Shown: piece by piece, positions 42,506 through 52,501 of the stretch
How the letters are laid out: the number at the start of each line of letters is the position of its first letter
How positions within the stretch are numbered: position 1 is the stretch's first letter
Assembly (NCBI GenBank): GCA_019245755.1
Contig: JAFARC010000040.1
Span: 1 to 64,000, forward strand
DNA: 64,000 bases
Source of the DNA: Mycobacteriaceae bacterium
GTDB lineage: Bacteria > Actinomycetota > Actinomycetes > Mycobacteriales > Mycobacteriaceae
Direction of reading: 5' to 3'
Notes under the pieces: model-generated
Told to the model about the DNA's origin: nothing
What the model saw: the letters and a program-made list of their open reading frames with translations, nothing else
Databases searched by the model: none
Made by a program: the position numbers and the translations under genes

Positions 42506-43213
42506 ATGGCAGGACAACTGATCGTGTCCGTCTCCGGTGTGCGGGACCGCACCCTGGCCGACGTCGGTGCGTTCTGCGGCGAACTCGACGCGCGCCGGGT
42601 GCCGGTGTCGCTGTTGGTGGCGCCGAGGCTCGGCGGCGGCTACCGGTTGCTGGACGACGATTCGACCACCGAGTGGCTGCGGGGCCGGCGCGACCGTGGC
42701 GACGCGATCGTCCTGCATGGGTATGACGAGGCTGCGACCAAGCGGCGCAGGCCCGAGTTCGCGGTCCTGCCCGCGCACGAGGCGAATCTGCGCGTCATGG
42801 CCGCCGACCGCGTGCTCGAGCAGGCGGGGCTGCGCACGCGGATGTTCGCGGCGCCTGGTTGGACCGCCTCGGCGGGCACCGTCGCGGTGCTGCCACGCAA
42901 CGGCTTTCGCCTGCTGGCCGGCGTGGAGGGCATCACCGACCTGGTGCGTGAGACCAAGGTGCGGGCACGGGTGATCGGTATCGGCGGCGGTTTCCTGGCC
43001 GAACCGTGGTGGTGCCGGACGCTGGTGTTGTCGGCTGAGCGCATCGCTCGCCGCGGCGGCATCCTAAGGGTCGCGATTGCGGCCCGCCAGCTGCAGCGGT
43101 CCGGCCCTAGGCAGGCCATGCTCGACGCGATCGACCTGGCGCTGATGCACCGGACGACGCCGACCGTGTACCGCTGGCAGCCCGACCATCCGGTGCTGAT
43201 CGACGCTGCTTGA
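42506..43213 (+). CDS. DUF2334 polysaccharide-deacetylase-like protein (Rv0784-like)
   Basis: 235 residues. The start QLIVSVSGVRDRTLADVGAF, the block DAIVLHGYDEAATKRRRPEF with a metal-type His-Gly-Tyr-Asp, and [20 protein letters not shown] (a motif-3-like APGW) are typical of the NodB-related DUF2334 family. It may deacetylate a polysaccharide or be a fold relative without activity. No signal peptide, so cytoplasmic. Confidence 0.82.
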   Translation: MAGQLIVSVSGVRDRTLADVGAFCGELDARRVPVSLLVAPRLGGGYRLLDDDSTTEWLRGRRDRGDAIVLHGYDEAATKRRRPEFAVLPAHEANLRVMAADRVLEQAGLRTRMFAAPGWTASAGTVAVLPRNGFRLLAGVEGITDLVRETKVRARVIGIGGGFLAEPWWCRTLVLSAERIARRGGILRVAIAARQLQRSGPRQAMLDAIDLALMHRTTPTVYRWQPDHPVLIDAA

Positions 43214-43245
43214 CCGCGCTGGGGCGCGCTGTGTGGGGCGCCGGT

Positions 43246-43899
43246 TCAGAACTCGGCCGCCTGTTCTTGTTGCAGCACCCGAAAGTCGGTGCGGCCCATC
43301 TCCTCATAGCGTTGGTAATACAGCCCGACCGCGACCGGATTCACAATGCCCTGATGAATCGGTATGGCTCGCAATGGGTTCACCGCACGCAGGTATTCGA
43401 CCGCTTCGGATACCTTGAGCCACGGCGCGGCTGCGGGCAGGGCAAGCACATCGACGGGCTCGCCGGGAATGAACAGTGCGTCGCCGGGGTGCATCAGCCG
43501 GGCCGGGTGATCGCCGTCACCGACCAGATACGAAATGTTGTTGATGAGCGGGATTTCGGGGTGGATTACCGCGTGGACGCCGCCGGTACCGCGGATGTTG
43601 AGCCCGTTGATCAACAGCTGATCGCCGGGCTGCACCGGCCGCCACGGATCACCGAGCTGCGCGGCGGTCTGCGGGTCGGCGTACAACGCCGCGTCCGGGT
43701 TGGCATCGACCAACGCCGGAAGCCGTGAGGTGTCGACGTGGTCGGCGTGCTGGTGGGTGATCAGTATCGCCGACAACCCGGTGACACCCTCGAAGCCATG
43801 CGAAAACACGCCCGGGTCGAACAGCAGTGTGGTCTGGGACCCGGTGCGGGCGGAAAAACCGACGAGTAGGCACGAATGGCCGAAATGCGTGACCTGCAT
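43246..43899 (-). CDS. MBL-fold metallo-hydrolase (Rv0786c-like)
   Basis: 217 residues beginning MQVTHFGHSCLLVGFS. The metal motif ITHQHADHVDTSRLP (HxHxDH) is intact, with later His in NISYLVGDG... LMHPGDALF and PIHQGI. This is the UlaG-like lactonase/hydrolase group. The ATG at 43899 starts the conserved part; an upstream extension into the next gene's promoter has no similarity. The substrate is unknown. In M. tuberculosis an FAD-dependent enzyme gene (Rv0785) precedes it; that gene is absent here. Confidence 0.87.
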   Translation of the reverse strand: MQVTHFGHSCLLVGFSARTGSQTTLLFDPGVFSHGFEGVTGLSAILITHQHADHVDTSRLPALVDANPDAALYADPQTAAQLGDPWRPVQPGDQLLINGLNIRGTGGVHAVIHPEIPLINNISYLVGDGDHPARLMHPGDALFIPGEPVDVLALPAAAPWLKVSEAVEYLRAVNPLRAIPIHQGIVNPVAVGLYYQRYEEMGRTDFRVLQQEQAAEF

Positions 43900-43955
43900 T
43901 CCCCGATTGTGCTCCCGCAAGTTGCCGGCTCGGTATCCTTGCTCGGGGGTGGTCT

Positions 43956-44636
43956 GTGACACGGCTGCTTGCGGGCCTGGGCGCGGCGGCGATGCTGGCC
44001 GCCGTCGGTGTGCTGGCGCCGGCACCGGCCCGCGCGCTCCCGGACACCTGCCCGCCGGACTGCGACCGCATCCCGGCGGCCGCGTGGATCGACCCGGCAG
44101 CGATCCCGCTCTACGCCACGTACAAGTGGCCGAACCTGGACGCGGTGTCGGTCACCGCGGCAGCGCCACGGTTCCGGTTCGAGGAGTGGTGTGCGACGCC
44201 GCCGCTGCCCGGTGATCCGCGCGGCTACGCGGTCGCGTCAAAAGCCGCGGTGACCAATCCAGCGGGCCAGTGGCAGCTGCAGGTGCAGGTGCTGCACTGG
44301 CGCGGCGAGACGTGGCGCGGCGGGCAGAACGCCAACGCGGTGCTGCAGTCGGCCACCGCGGCGCTACGCTTCTGCCAGCTCACCGCGCCGGGAACCTCAC
44401 CGTCGCTGACCACCGAAGAGCCGGGTCGGCTGACCGCGGTGATCAGCGTTGCCGGGCCGACGTCAACCGTGGTGCACGAATACCTGATCTCGCATGCACA
44501 AAGCAGCACCCTGGTCGAGCTCACGATGTGGGCGACGGCGCCGCCGGCCGTGCCCTGGCCCACGGTGGCCGACCGACAGGTGCTCGACGCGCTGGTCGCG
44601 CCGCTGTGCGTCGCCTACATCGACTCCTGCCAGTAA
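43956..44636 (+). CDS. Secreted protein (Rv0787-like)
   Basis: 226 residues with a Sec signal peptide (LLAGLGAAAMLAAVGVLAPA, cleavage near ARALP) followed by a Cys-containing N-terminal segment DTCPPDCDRIPAAAWIDPAA. A C-terminal Cys pair is likely (LCVAYIDSCQ). No enzymatic motif. GTG start. It precedes purS by 10 nt, so it is probably cotranscribed with purS-purQ, as in M. tuberculosis. Confidence 0.82.
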   Translation: MTRLLAGLGAAAMLAAVGVLAPAPARALPDTCPPDCDRIPAAAWIDPAAIPLYATYKWPNLDAVSVTAAAPRFRFEEWCATPPLPGDPRGYAVASKAAVTNPAGQWQLQVQVLHWRGETWRGGQNANAVLQSATAALRFCQLTAPGTSPSLTTEEPGRLTAVISVAGPTSTVVHEYLISHAQSSTLVELTMWATAPPAVPWPTVADRQVLDALVAPLCVAYIDSCQ

Positions 44637-44646
44637 GGTACTGGGC

Positions 44647-44886
44647 GTGGCGCGGGTGGTAGTGCACGTCATGCCCAAAGCCGAGATCCTCGACCCGCAG
44701 GGTCAGGCCATCGTCGGCGCACTTGGGCGCCTCGGGCATGCGGGTGTCTCAGAAGTGCGGCAGGGCAAGCGTTTTGAACTTGAAGTCGACGATACCGTCG
44801 AGGACTCGACGATCGCCGAGATCGCGGAATCGCTGTTGGCCAACACCGTGATCGAGGACTGGACGATCAGCAGGGAGCCGTCATGA
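44647..44886 (+). CDS. purS: Phosphoribosylformylglycinamidine synthase subunit PurS
   Basis: 79 residues: [20 protein letters not shown], then [16 protein letters not shown] and [12 protein letters not shown]. It bridges PurL and PurQ in the three-part FGAM synthase. The GTG start gives the family length. The TGA overlaps the purQ ATG (ATGA). Confidence 0.95.
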   Translation: MARVVVHVMPKAEILDPQGQAIVGALGRLGHAGVSEVRQGKRFELEVDDTVEDSTIAEIAESLLANTVIEDWTISREPS

Positions 44887-45560
44887 CCGCAGGAAGCGTG
44901 GGCGTGATCACCTTCCCGGGCAGCCTGGACGACGTCGACGCCGCGCGCGCGGTTCGGCTCGTCGGCGCGGAGGCGGTGAGCCTATGGCACGCGGACGCCG
45001 ACCTGAAGAGAGTCGACGCCGTGGTGGTGCCTGGCGGCTTTTCCTACGGCGACTACCTGCGGGCCGGCGCAATCGCGCGGTTCGCCCCGGTGATGGGTGA
45101 GGTGATCGCGGCAGCGAGCCGCGGGATGCCGGTGTTGGGAATCTGCAACGGGTTTCAGGTGCTGTGCGAGGCAGGGCTGCTGCCCGGGGCGTTGACTCGA
45201 AACGCCGGGCTGCACTTCGTGTGTCGCGACGTGTGGCTACAGGTGGCATCCAGCGAGACGGCGTGGACGTCGCGTTACGAGCCGGGCGCCGATCTGCTTA
45301 TCCCGTTGAAGTCGGGCGAAGGTCGCTATGTCGCGGCCGAACCGGTACTCGACAAGCTCGAGGGCGAAGGGCGCGTGGTGTTCCGCTACCGCGACAACCC
45401 GAACGGCTCGATGCGAGACATCGCCGGCATCTGCTCGGCCAACCGCCGCGTGATGGGCCTGATGCCACACCCTGAGCACGCGACGGAGCCGCTCACCGGG
45501 CCGTCCGACGACGGGCTGGGCGTGTTCTACTCTGCCCTCGACGCGATGCTGGCCGCCTGA
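44883..45560 (+). CDS. purQ: Phosphoribosylformylglycinamidine synthase glutaminase subunit PurQ
   Basis: 225 residues, class I glutamine amidotransferase. The nucleophile Cys is in [19 protein letters not shown], and His-x-Glu is in [16 protein letters not shown]. It supplies ammonia to PurL. Coupled to purS by an ATGA overlap. Confidence 0.97.
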   Translation: MTAGSVGVITFPGSLDDVDAARAVRLVGAEAVSLWHADADLKRVDAVVVPGGFSYGDYLRAGAIARFAPVMGEVIAAASRGMPVLGICNGFQVLCEAGLLPGALTRNAGLHFVCRDVWLQVASSETAWTSRYEPGADLLIPLKSGEGRYVAAEPVLDKLEGEGRVVFRYRDNPNGSMRDIAGICSANRRVMGLMPHPEHATEPLTGPSDDGLGVFYSALDAMLAA

Positions 45561-45632
45561 GCGGCGCTCAGGGGGTCGTGGCTGCGGCAGAACCGGAGGC
45601 CTCACCTGACCCTAACGCCTGCCGGATGGGCA

Positions 45633-46898
45633 ATGATGAGCAACATGTCAGCGACCGCGCGTGGCTTGTGCGAGTTCATCGATTCATCCCCGTCACCGTT
45701 CCACGTTTGCCGCACCGTCGCTGAGCGGCTGCATGCCGCCGGCTACGCCGAACTCGCCGAAGCCGACCCGTGGCCGGACGATGGGCGATTCTTCACCGTG
45801 CGGGCCGGCTCCATCGTCGCGTGGAACGCCTCCGGTGACCCGGTCCGGCCGTTCCGGATCGTCGGCGGCCACACCGACAGCCCGAACCTGCGGGTCAAGC
45901 AGCATCCCGACCGGTTCGTCGCGGGATGGCGGGTGGTGGCCCTGGAGCCCTACGGCGGCGCGTGGCTGAACTCATGGCTCGACCGGGATCTGGGCATCAG
46001 TGGCCGGCTATCGGTACGCCAGGGAAACGCGGTGCGCCACGAGCTGGTGAAGTGTGACGAGCCAATCCTGCGGGTGCCCCAATTGGCCATCCACCTCGCC
46101 GAAGACCGCACGTCGGTAACCCTGGACCCGCAGCGGCACGTCAATGCGGTGTGGGGAACAGGCCACTGCCGGTCTTTTCTCGACTACCTGTCCGCATGCG
46201 CCGGAGTGCAGGACGGCGACGTGCTCGGCGCCGACCTCATGACCCATGACGTGACGCCCGCCTCGCTGATCGGCCCCGACGGTGATCTGGTCAGCGCGCC
46301 ACGGCTGGACAACCAGGCGACCTGCTACGCGGGCCTGGAGGCGTTGCTTTCCGCCGAACCGCGCGGATACTTGCCGGTTCTGGCGTTGTTCGACCACGAG
46401 GAGGTCGGCTCGACATCCGACCACGGCGCGCAATCGAACTTGCTGACCACCGTCCTGGAGCGGGTGGTGCTGGCCGCCGGTGGCAGCCGCGAAGAGTATT
46501 TGCGCCGACTGCCCGGCTCGCTCGTCGCCTCCGGCGACATGGCACACGCAACGCATCCCAACTACCCGGAACGCCACGAGCCCGGCCACCTGATCGAGGT
46601 CAACGCGGGGCCGGTGCTCAAGGTGCAGCCCAACCTCCGGTATGCCACCGACGGGCGCTCCGCGGCGGCGTTCGCGCTGGCCTGCGATCAGGCCGGTGTG
46701 CCGCTGCAGCGCTACGAACACCGCGCCGATTTGCCGTGCGGGTCAACGATCGGGCCGATGACCTCGGCCCGCACCGGCATCCCCACGGTCGACGTGGGTG
46801 CCGCCCAACTCGCCATGCATTCGGCGCGCGAACTCATGGGCGCCGGGGATGTGGCGTCGTACTCGGCGGCGTTGCAGGCGTTTTTCTCCCCGCGCTGA
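45633..46898 (+). CDS. pepC: M18 family aminopeptidase (PepC, Rv0800-like)
   Basis: 421 residues. Metal ligands and catalytic acids are visible in [15 protein letters not shown] (His-x-Asp), [10 protein letters not shown] (Asp), [16 protein letters not shown] (Glu-Glu), [20 protein letters not shown] (Asp/His) and the late His in [14 protein letters not shown]. It removes N-terminal residues, typically Asp/Glu, from peptides. The ATG at 45645 is an alternative. Between purQ and purL, as in M. tuberculosis but closer, since several intervening genes are missing here. Confidence 0.94.
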   Translation: MMSNMSATARGLCEFIDSSPSPFHVCRTVAERLHAAGYAELAEADPWPDDGRFFTVRAGSIVAWNASGDPVRPFRIVGGHTDSPNLRVKQHPDRFVAGWRVVALEPYGGAWLNSWLDRDLGISGRLSVRQGNAVRHELVKCDEPILRVPQLAIHLAEDRTSVTLDPQRHVNAVWGTGHCRSFLDYLSACAGVQDGDVLGADLMTHDVTPASLIGPDGDLVSAPRLDNQATCYAGLEALLSAEPRGYLPVLALFDHEEVGSTSDHGAQSNLLTTVLERVVLAAGGSREEYLRRLPGSLVASGDMAHATHPNYPERHEPGHLIEVNAGPVLKVQPNLRYATDGRSAAAFALACDQAGVPLQRYEHRADLPCGSTIGPMTSARTGIPTVDVGAAQLAMHSARELMGAGDVASYSAALQAFFSPR

Positions 46899-46919
46899 AG
46901 CGCTGGGACAGTAGGTCGC

Positions 46920-47147
46920 CTACAGCCGGTTCTTGAGCAGCTGCTCGGCGAGCTCGGCCCCCTTGCGGCTGTCGGCCTGCGCCTTGCGGAACAACTCGGC
47001 GACTTCGCGGTCGCCGTCACGGTCGGCGTCCTGGACGTAGCTCTCCAGGCGAAGCGCGTTCTCCAGGCACTGCTCGGTGAACCAAATCAAGTTGTAGTTC
47101 TTGTCTTTGGTGCCGGTCACCTGGCCAGTTTCGGTGCTTGCGGTCAT
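46920..47147 (-). CDS. Small conserved helical protein
   Basis: 75 residues: NYNLIWFTEQCLENALRLES, then DADRDGDREVAELFRKAQAD and SRKGAELAEQLL. Two long amphipathic helices with paired acidic residues recall a minimal ferritin-like or helical-hairpin fold. Conserved in mycobacteria and relatives by memory; function unknown. The ATG has aggga upstream. Divergent from purL. Confidence 0.8.
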   Translation of the reverse strand: MTASTETGQVTGTKDKNYNLIWFTEQCLENALRLESYVQDADRDGDREVAELFRKAQADSRKGAELAEQLLKNRL

Positions 47148-47304
47148 CTGCCGCCTCCCTTTCGATTAATTGCGGTCAGTGGCCGCCTACCCGCCCCGGT
47201 GCGCTGCCAAACGGCATGGAGGTGAGTCCAACCGTGTTGTAGATCAGCTACTTTGGTCCCCTGCCGGTGCGTCGTCGGGGTGCGGCAATCGGGCAAACTA
47301 AACT

Positions 47305-49617
47305 GTGGACGTGGTATCGCCGCTCACCGAGCAGACCGGTCCCGCGCTGGACACCGTGGAGCGGGCCGCGGCCACGCCGGACCTGCCCCAGCCACACCGT
47401 GAGCTGGGCCTCAAGGACGACGAATACGATCGGATCCGGGAGATCCTGGGTCGCCGCCCCACGGACGCCGAGCTGGCGATGTACGCGGTGATGTGGAGCG
47501 AACACTGTTCCTACAAATCCTCCAAGCTGCACCTGAGGTACTTCGGCGAAACCACCACCGAGGACATGCGAACCAGGATGCTGGCCGGCATCGGCGAGAA
47601 CGCCGGCGTCGTCGACATCGGCGACGGTTGGGCGGTCACCTTCAAGGTCGAGTCCCATAACCACCCGTCCTACGTCGAGCCGTACCAGGGCGCGGCCACC
47701 GGGGTCGGCGGAATCGTCCGCGACATCATGGCCATGGGCGCGCGCCCGGTGGCGGTGATGGACCAACTGCGGTTCGGCGCCGCCGACGCCCCGGACACCC
47801 GCCGCGTGGTCGACGGGGTGGTGCGCGGCATCGGCGGATACGGCAACTCGCTCGGCCTTCCCAACATTGGCGGTGAAACCGTCTTCGATGCGTCCTACGC
47901 CGGCAACCCGCTGGTCAACGCGCTGTGCGTCGGGGCACTGCGCAAGGAGCAGCTGCATCTGGCGTTCGCGTCGGGCACCGGCAACAAGATCATCCTGTTC
48001 GGAGCGCGGACCGGGCTGGACGGCATCGGCGGGGTGTCGGTGCTGGCGTCGGAGACCTTCGGCGGTGATGAATCCGGCGCGGGCAGAAAGAAGCTGCCGT
48101 CGGTGCAGGTCGGCGACCCTTTCATGGAGAAGGTGCTCATCGAGTGCTGCCTCGACCTGTATGCCGCCGACTTGGTGGTCGGCATCCAGGATCTCGGTGG
48201 TGCCGGATTGTCCTGCGCCACATCCGAATTGGCGTCGGCTGGCGATGGCGGCATGGCCATCGAGCTGGAAAAGGTGCCGCTGCGGACCGCGAACATGACG
48301 CCCGCAGAGATCCTGGCCAGCGAGTCACAGGAACGCATGTGCGCTGTTGTGAAGCCGGAAAACGTCGACGCGTTTCTGGCCGTCTGCCGCAAGTGGGACG
48401 TGCTGGCCGCCGTGATCGGCGAGGTGACCGAGGGCGATCGGCTGCGGGTCAGCTGGCACGGCGAGACCGTCGTCGACGTCCCGCCGCGCACCGTCGCACA
48501 CGAGGGCCCGGTCTACCGGCGGCCGGTCGCCCGGCCGGACAGCCAGGACGCGCTCAACGCCGACACCTCGGCCAAGCTGCCGAGGCCGGCGACCGGCGAC
48601 GAGCTGCGTGCCACCCTGCTGGCACTTCTCGGCAGCCCGCACCTGTCCAGCCGCGCGTTCATCACCGAGCAGTATGACCGCTACGTGCGCGGCAACACTG
48701 TGCTGGCCGAACACGCCGACGGTGGCGTGCTGCGCATCGACGAGCAGACCGGCCGCGGGATCGCGGTGTCGACCGACGCGTCGGGCCGCTACACCCAGCT
48801 AGACCCGTACGTCGGTGCGCAGCTGGCGCTCGCTGAGGCGTACCGCAACGTCGCGGTCACCGGCGCGATGCCGATCGCGGTGACCAACTGTCTGAATTTC
48901 GGCTCTCCGGAAGACCCCGGTGTCATGTGGCAGTTCGCGCAGGCGGTGCACGGGCTCGCCGATGGCTGTGCCGCACTGGGCATTCCGGTCACCGGTGGCA
49001 ACGTCAGCTTCTACAACCAGACCGGCTCCACCGCGATCCTGCCGACCCCGGTGGTCGGGGTGCTCGGCGTGATCGACGATGTGGCACGTCGCATCCCGAC
49101 CGACTTCGGCACCGAGCCGGGCGAGACGCTGATCCTGCTCGGCGAGACGCGCGACGAGTTCGACGGCTCCATCTGGGCACAGGTGACCGCGGACCACCTG
49201 GGTGGCCGACCGCCCGTCGTCGACCTGCAGCGAGAACAGCTGCTGGCCCAGGTGCTGACCGCGGCCTCCCGCGACGGGCTGGTGTCCGCGGCTCACGACC
49301 TGAGCGAGGGCGGTCTGATCCAGGCCGTCGTCGAGTCCGCGCTGCACGGCGAAAGCGGGTGCCGCGTCGTCATTCCAGCGGGCGCCGATCCGTTCGTGAC
49401 GTTGTTCTCCGAGTCCGCAGGTCGAGTGATGGTCGCGGTCCCCCGCACCGAGGAGAGCAGGTTCCGCGCGATGTGCGAGGCGCGGGGGCTGCCGGCCACC
49501 CGGATCGGCGTCGTCGACCAGGGCTCCGACGCACTGGAGGTGCAAGGACTGTTCACCGTGGCGCTGCAAGAACTACGCGCGACCTACGAGGGCGTGCTGC
49601 CGAGTCTTTTCGGGTGA
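47305..49617 (+). CDS. purL: Phosphoribosylformylglycinamidine synthase subunit PurL
   Basis: 770 residues, small-type PurL that works with PurS and PurQ. It converts FGAR, ATP and ammonia to FGAM. Signature blocks: [74 protein letters not shown] loop and [23 protein letters not shown] at 47305 or 47311 could start it; the first about 17 residues are not conserved. Confidence 0.97.
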   Translation: MDVVSPLTEQTGPALDTVERAAATPDLPQPHRELGLKDDEYDRIREILGRRPTDAELAMYAVMWSEHCSYKSSKLHLRYFGETTTEDMRTRMLAGIGENAGVVDIGDGWAVTFKVESHNHPSYVEPYQGAATGVGGIVRDIMAMGARPVAVMDQLRFGAADAPDTRRVVDGVVRGIGGYGNSLGLPNIGGETVFDASYAGNPLVNALCVGALRKEQLHLAFASGTGNKIILFGARTGLDGIGGVSVLASETFGGDESGAGRKKLPSVQVGDPFMEKVLIECCLDLYAADLVVGIQDLGGAGLSCATSELASAGDGGMAIELEKVPLRTANMTPAEILASESQERMCAVVKPENVDAFLAVCRKWDVLAAVIGEVTEGDRLRVSWHGETVVDVPPRTVAHEGPVYRRPVARPDSQDALNADTSAKLPRPATGDELRATLLALLGSPHLSSRAFITEQYDRYVRGNTVLAEHADGGVLRIDEQTGRGIAVSTDASGRYTQLDPYVGAQLALAEAYRNVAVTGAMPIAVTNCLNFGSPEDPGVMWQFAQAVHGLADGCAALGIPVTGGNVSFYNQTGSTAILPTPVVGVLGVIDDVARRIPTDFGTEPGETLILLGETRDEFDGSIWAQVTADHLGGRPPVVDLQREQLLAQVLTAASRDGLVSAAHDLSEGGLIQAVVESALHGESGCRVVIPAGADPFVTLFSESAGRVMVAVPRTEESRFRAMCEARGLPATRIGVVDQGSDALEVQGLFTVALQELRATYEGVLPSLFG

Positions 49618-49632
49618 CGGCGCGTTTGGGCG

Positions 49633-50178
49633 CTACGCCACGTTGACGGTTACTCCCGATGAGCGCGCCGATTCGTGTAGCACCATGAGCGCCGGCTTCG
49701 CGCCTTCTGGCATGGCGAAGATCGTGGCGAGGTCCACCTGGATTCCCGGGTTGATGGCGGTCCACAGCACGGTCAGTTGTCTGGAAGACTCAGTCATGGG
49801 ACCCGATACCATCGCGTCAGTATCGACAGAAAACTGCCGCCCCTGATCATCCATCAGCTTCTGGTCGGTGGCGAAGTACGTCTGCGAGCTATTACCGACG
49901 TTCTTCACGGTGAAAAGCACCGCCACGCCCTTGCCTGCCATGTCGCCCGACAAGGGCCGAACCTCGGTGACTGTGAAAACGAAAGCGCCGTCTCGGGCTT
50001 CTTGACCGATGCCGACGGCGGCGGCCCCGTTCGTGGTGTCCGCCGGCGGTGAACCGGATGGGGCAATCGTGACGGTCTGGGTCACCGTCTTCGCGGGGGC
50101 GGGCGGTTGTGAACTGCAAGCGCCGACGAACACCGCGACGCTCAGCGACAGGAGCAATGAGGCTGGTTTCCCCCGCAT
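49633..50178 (-). CDS. DUF4352-type lipoprotein
   Basis: 181 residues. Signal peptide with lipobox VGAC at Cys20 (SLSVAVFVGACSSQPPAP), so membrane-anchored by acylation. The Pro/Thr-rich linker is followed by a beta-sandwich with VKNVGNSSQTYFATDQKLMD, TVLWTAINPGIQVDLATIFA, typical of DUF4352. It is presumably extracytoplasmic and binding-type. Convergent with purL. Confidence 0.82.
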   Translation of the reverse strand: MRGKPASLLLSLSVAVFVGACSSQPPAPAKTVTQTVTIAPSGSPPADTTNGAAAVGIGQEARDGAFVFTVTEVRPLSGDMAGKGVAVLFTVKNVGNSSQTYFATDQKLMDDQGRQFSVDTDAMVSGPMTESSRQLTVLWTAINPGIQVDLATIFAMPEGAKPALMVLHESARSSGVTVNVA

Positions 50179-50248
50179 AACGACCGAAGCCTAGCCAGCA
50201 ACCGCTGAGCGGGGAAGCGCGGCACCGCGCTGGAACAAGCTCGGGTTT

Positions 50249-51208
50249 TCAGTGGTGCGAAGCAGCGGTTTGGCCGCTGGCGGGCCGGGTGCCCAGGCCT
50301 GCCAAGGACCCGAGAGTACTGCCGAAGCTGCCGTTGTTACTGGCAGCGTTGCCCGAAGTGGTGTTCACGGAACCGCCGGGGCTGAAAAACAGCTGGGGAC
50401 TGGCGACAGCCGGGCTGTGACCAGACCCTGAACCAGAAATCTGCTGCGGGTTGACGATGTTGGCGGACAGGAAGCCCTGCTGTGTCGTGTTGCCGTTGCC
50501 GATCGTGCCGAGCGGACCTTGGCCGGTTCCTGACCCGCCGGTGGACGTGACCGATGTGGTGCTGTTGCCGCCGTTGTTGCTGGCGGTGTTGCCGGTGGCG
50601 GAGTTGTTGCCGGAGTTGGACCCGCCGAAGCTGAGCTGCGGGTTGAAGATGTTAGCGGACAGCAAGGACTTCTGCGTCGTGTTGCCGTTGCCGATCGTGC
50701 CGACCGGACCTTGGCCCGTTCCCGACCCGCCGGTGGACGTGACCGTTGTGGTGCTGTTGCCGCCGTTGTTGCTGGCGGTGTTGCCGATGGTGGAGTTGTT
50801 GCTGGAGTTGGAGCCCCCGAAGCTGATCTGCGGGTTGATGATGTTGCCCGACAGGATGTCGATTTGGGTGGTGTTGCCGTTGCCGGTGGTACCGCCGCCG
50901 GCGCCACCGGACCCGGTGGAGGTGACCGATGTGGTGCTGTAGTTGCCGTTACCGCTGGCGGCGTTGCCGATCGTGGAGTTGTTGCTGAGGTTCTGGCCAC
51001 CGATCTGCGGGTTGATGATGTTGCCGGACAGGATGTTGATCTGAGTCGTGTTGCCGTTGCCGATCACGCCGGCTGGTATCACGATCGACAGCGCGTTCGC
51101 GCTGGGGGCGGTCAGGTCGGAGACCATGCCAAAACAGAAAGCTGCGCCGCCCGCGGCGATGGTGCGGGTGACCACTGACCGGCTACGCGGCAGGCTGTGC
51201 ATACCCAT
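50249..51208 (-). CDS. Secreted Asn/Gly/Ser/Thr-rich repeat protein
   Basis: 319 residues. N-terminal signal (TIAAGGAAFCFGMVSDLTA), then four repeat units of about 60 residues. Each unit contains GNGNTTQ, then LSxNIxNPQxSFGGSN, NNSTIGNTASNNGGNSTT and VTSTGGSGTGQGP. Units 2 and 3 are nearly identical at DNA level. Charged residues are almost absent. The regular GN-x-N-x-Q pattern suggests a beta-solenoid or amyloid-like surface protein, analogous in composition to curlins. No family with known function is recognised. It is also unlike the PE_PGRS GGA-GGX pattern. Confidence 0.78.
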   Translation of the reverse strand: MGMHSLPRSRSVVTRTIAAGGAAFCFGMVSDLTAPSANALSIVIPAGVIGNGNTTQINILSGNIINPQIGGQNLSNNSTIGNAASGNGNYSTTSVTSTGSGGAGGGTTGNGNTTQIDILSGNIINPQISFGGSNSSNNSTIGNTASNNGGNSTTTVTSTGGSGTGQGPVGTIGNGNTTQKSLLSANIFNPQLSFGGSNSGNNSATGNTASNNGGNSTTSVTSTGGSGTGQGPLGTIGNGNTTQQGFLSANIVNPQQISGSGSGHSPAVASPQLFFSPGGSVNTTSGNAASNNGSFGSTLGSLAGLGTRPASGQTAASHH

Positions 51209-51844
51209 CTGTTGAGTTCCTTTGGCTCTATCGATCGTCGCTGTTATTCGTTGGCGCAGGCAGACTTATCGGTTGCTGTGACGCATATTCGCGCCGCTTT
51301 TCACCATGCGCCCGGATCCATCAACCAAGCGGACGCTGCTATCCCCAGTCATCGACGTCCCTCCCCCAGGCGCACATGTGATGAACCTTAAATTGCGCTA
51401 AGAGACACTATGGCTTTGCTAATCGCCGTGTCAAGCGATACCGACACTTTGGCGGCAACCCGCGCCGCAGCTGCCGTCAGCTAACAGTGAAACGGGCAGA
51501 TGGAAGGTGGCCTCGGCACGGGGTCATAACGTCTGAATGCGTGGCCTGCCGCGATCTTGGGCCATAGAGCTACGCTGGATCGGGATGTAGGCGGATTTGC
51601 GTACTCGCCAGGGGCAAACCTGAGTCCGCTGGAAACCGAGTCGGGTCGTGGTGCCCTACATATATTGCTGGAAAGCGGTGAGGCGCGCCGGCCTATCTGG
51701 TACGCTTCTTGCCCCTGATGCCCGGATGAGGGCTCGGGTCCGGACAACGCGTGGGTGGTTAAGGGAGTCTTAGCGGAGACGAGCTTTGCCATGGTCAATT
51801 GGGATTTGCGGACACCGTGAATTCGGCCTTGTGAAAGGCGCCTC
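51209..51844 (+). other. 636-bp region without a recognisable gene
   Basis: Between the divergent repeat protein and the CPBP gene. The side near 51385-51415 is AT-rich (ttaaattgcgctaagagaca) and likely holds the promoter of the repeat protein. Frames crossing it show no family similarity, and the longest (minus strand, 51481-52098) runs antisense into the CPBP gene. A TTGCTG/TACGCT pair near 51665-51705 could be a plus-strand promoter. No tRNA or obvious hairpin ladder is seen. Confidence 0.5.
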
Positions 51845-52489
51845 ATGTTGCGCGGACGGGCCGCTCGACGGCGGGGTGGCGCACTGATGCGCCGCGAGGC
51901 AGTCGCTGCCGTTGTCGGCGGTGCCGGCCTGGTGGCGTGGAGCTTCACCGGGCGGCGGCATCCGCTGGTGCAGGCGGTGTTGGCCGCGGGGCTTGTCGCG
52001 CTGGCCCGTCCCCCGCTCGGGCTGCGGCCGCCGGCGCTGTGGCGCGGTCTGCGCACCGGTCTGAGGACCGCCTCGGCGATCGTGTGCGTGGTGGCCATGG
52101 CGACGGCCGTGCCGTGGGTGCGGGCCGCGATGGCCGGGCGGGACCTGCCCGACTCGGCGGCGGAATGGCTGGCGGTGGCGATCCCGCTGGGAACCGTGTG
52201 GTCGGAGGAGGCGGCCTACCGGGCCGCGCTGGGGACCGCAGCCGCCGACGCGTTCGGCCCGGGTGCGGGCCGGCTGCTGCAGGCCACAGCGTTCGGTGTG
52301 TCACACATCTACGACGCACGGGAAACCGGCCAACCGGTGGTCGGCACGGTGCTGGCGACCGGCGTTGCCGGTTGGCTGTTCGGCTGGCTCCTGGAGCGCT
52401 CAGGCAGCCTCGCCGCGCCGATGCTGGCGCACCTGGCGATCAACGAGGCGGGCGCGGTGGCGGCGCTGGCAATCAACCGTCGCTGTTAG
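51845..52489 (+). CDS. CPBP family intramembrane metalloprotease (Rv0804-like)
   Basis: 214 residues with about six hydrophobic segments. Abi/CPBP motifs: EE-x3-R in WSEEAAYRAALGTAA, an F-x3-H-type HIY in FGVSHIYDARE, and the C-terminal HLAINEAG. It is a CAAX-prenyl-protease-like membrane protease; the target is unknown. aaagg lies 7 nt before the ATG; the ATG at 51887 is an alternative. The next gene starts 12 nt after its stop. Confidence 0.88.
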   Translation: MLRGRAARRRGGALMRREAVAAVVGGAGLVAWSFTGRRHPLVQAVLAAGLVALARPPLGLRPPALWRGLRTGLRTASAIVCVVAMATAVPWVRAAMAGRDLPDSAAEWLAVAIPLGTVWSEEAAYRAALGTAAADAFGPGAGRLLQATAFGVSHIYDARETGQPVVGTVLATGVAGWLFGWLLERSGSLAAPMLAHLAINEAGAVAALAINRRC

Positions 52490-52501
52490 GATCGCCGCGC
52501 C

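Noticed and set aside
50300..51080. DNA repeats in the secreted repeat protein as a CRISPR or integron
   Set aside because: Repeats are in frame, about 180 bp apart, and translate into a regular protein repeat with a signal peptide.
51481..52098. 205-codon minus-strand frame
   Set aside because: Runs antisense into the CPBP protease gene and has shadow-like Arg/Ser/Pro composition.
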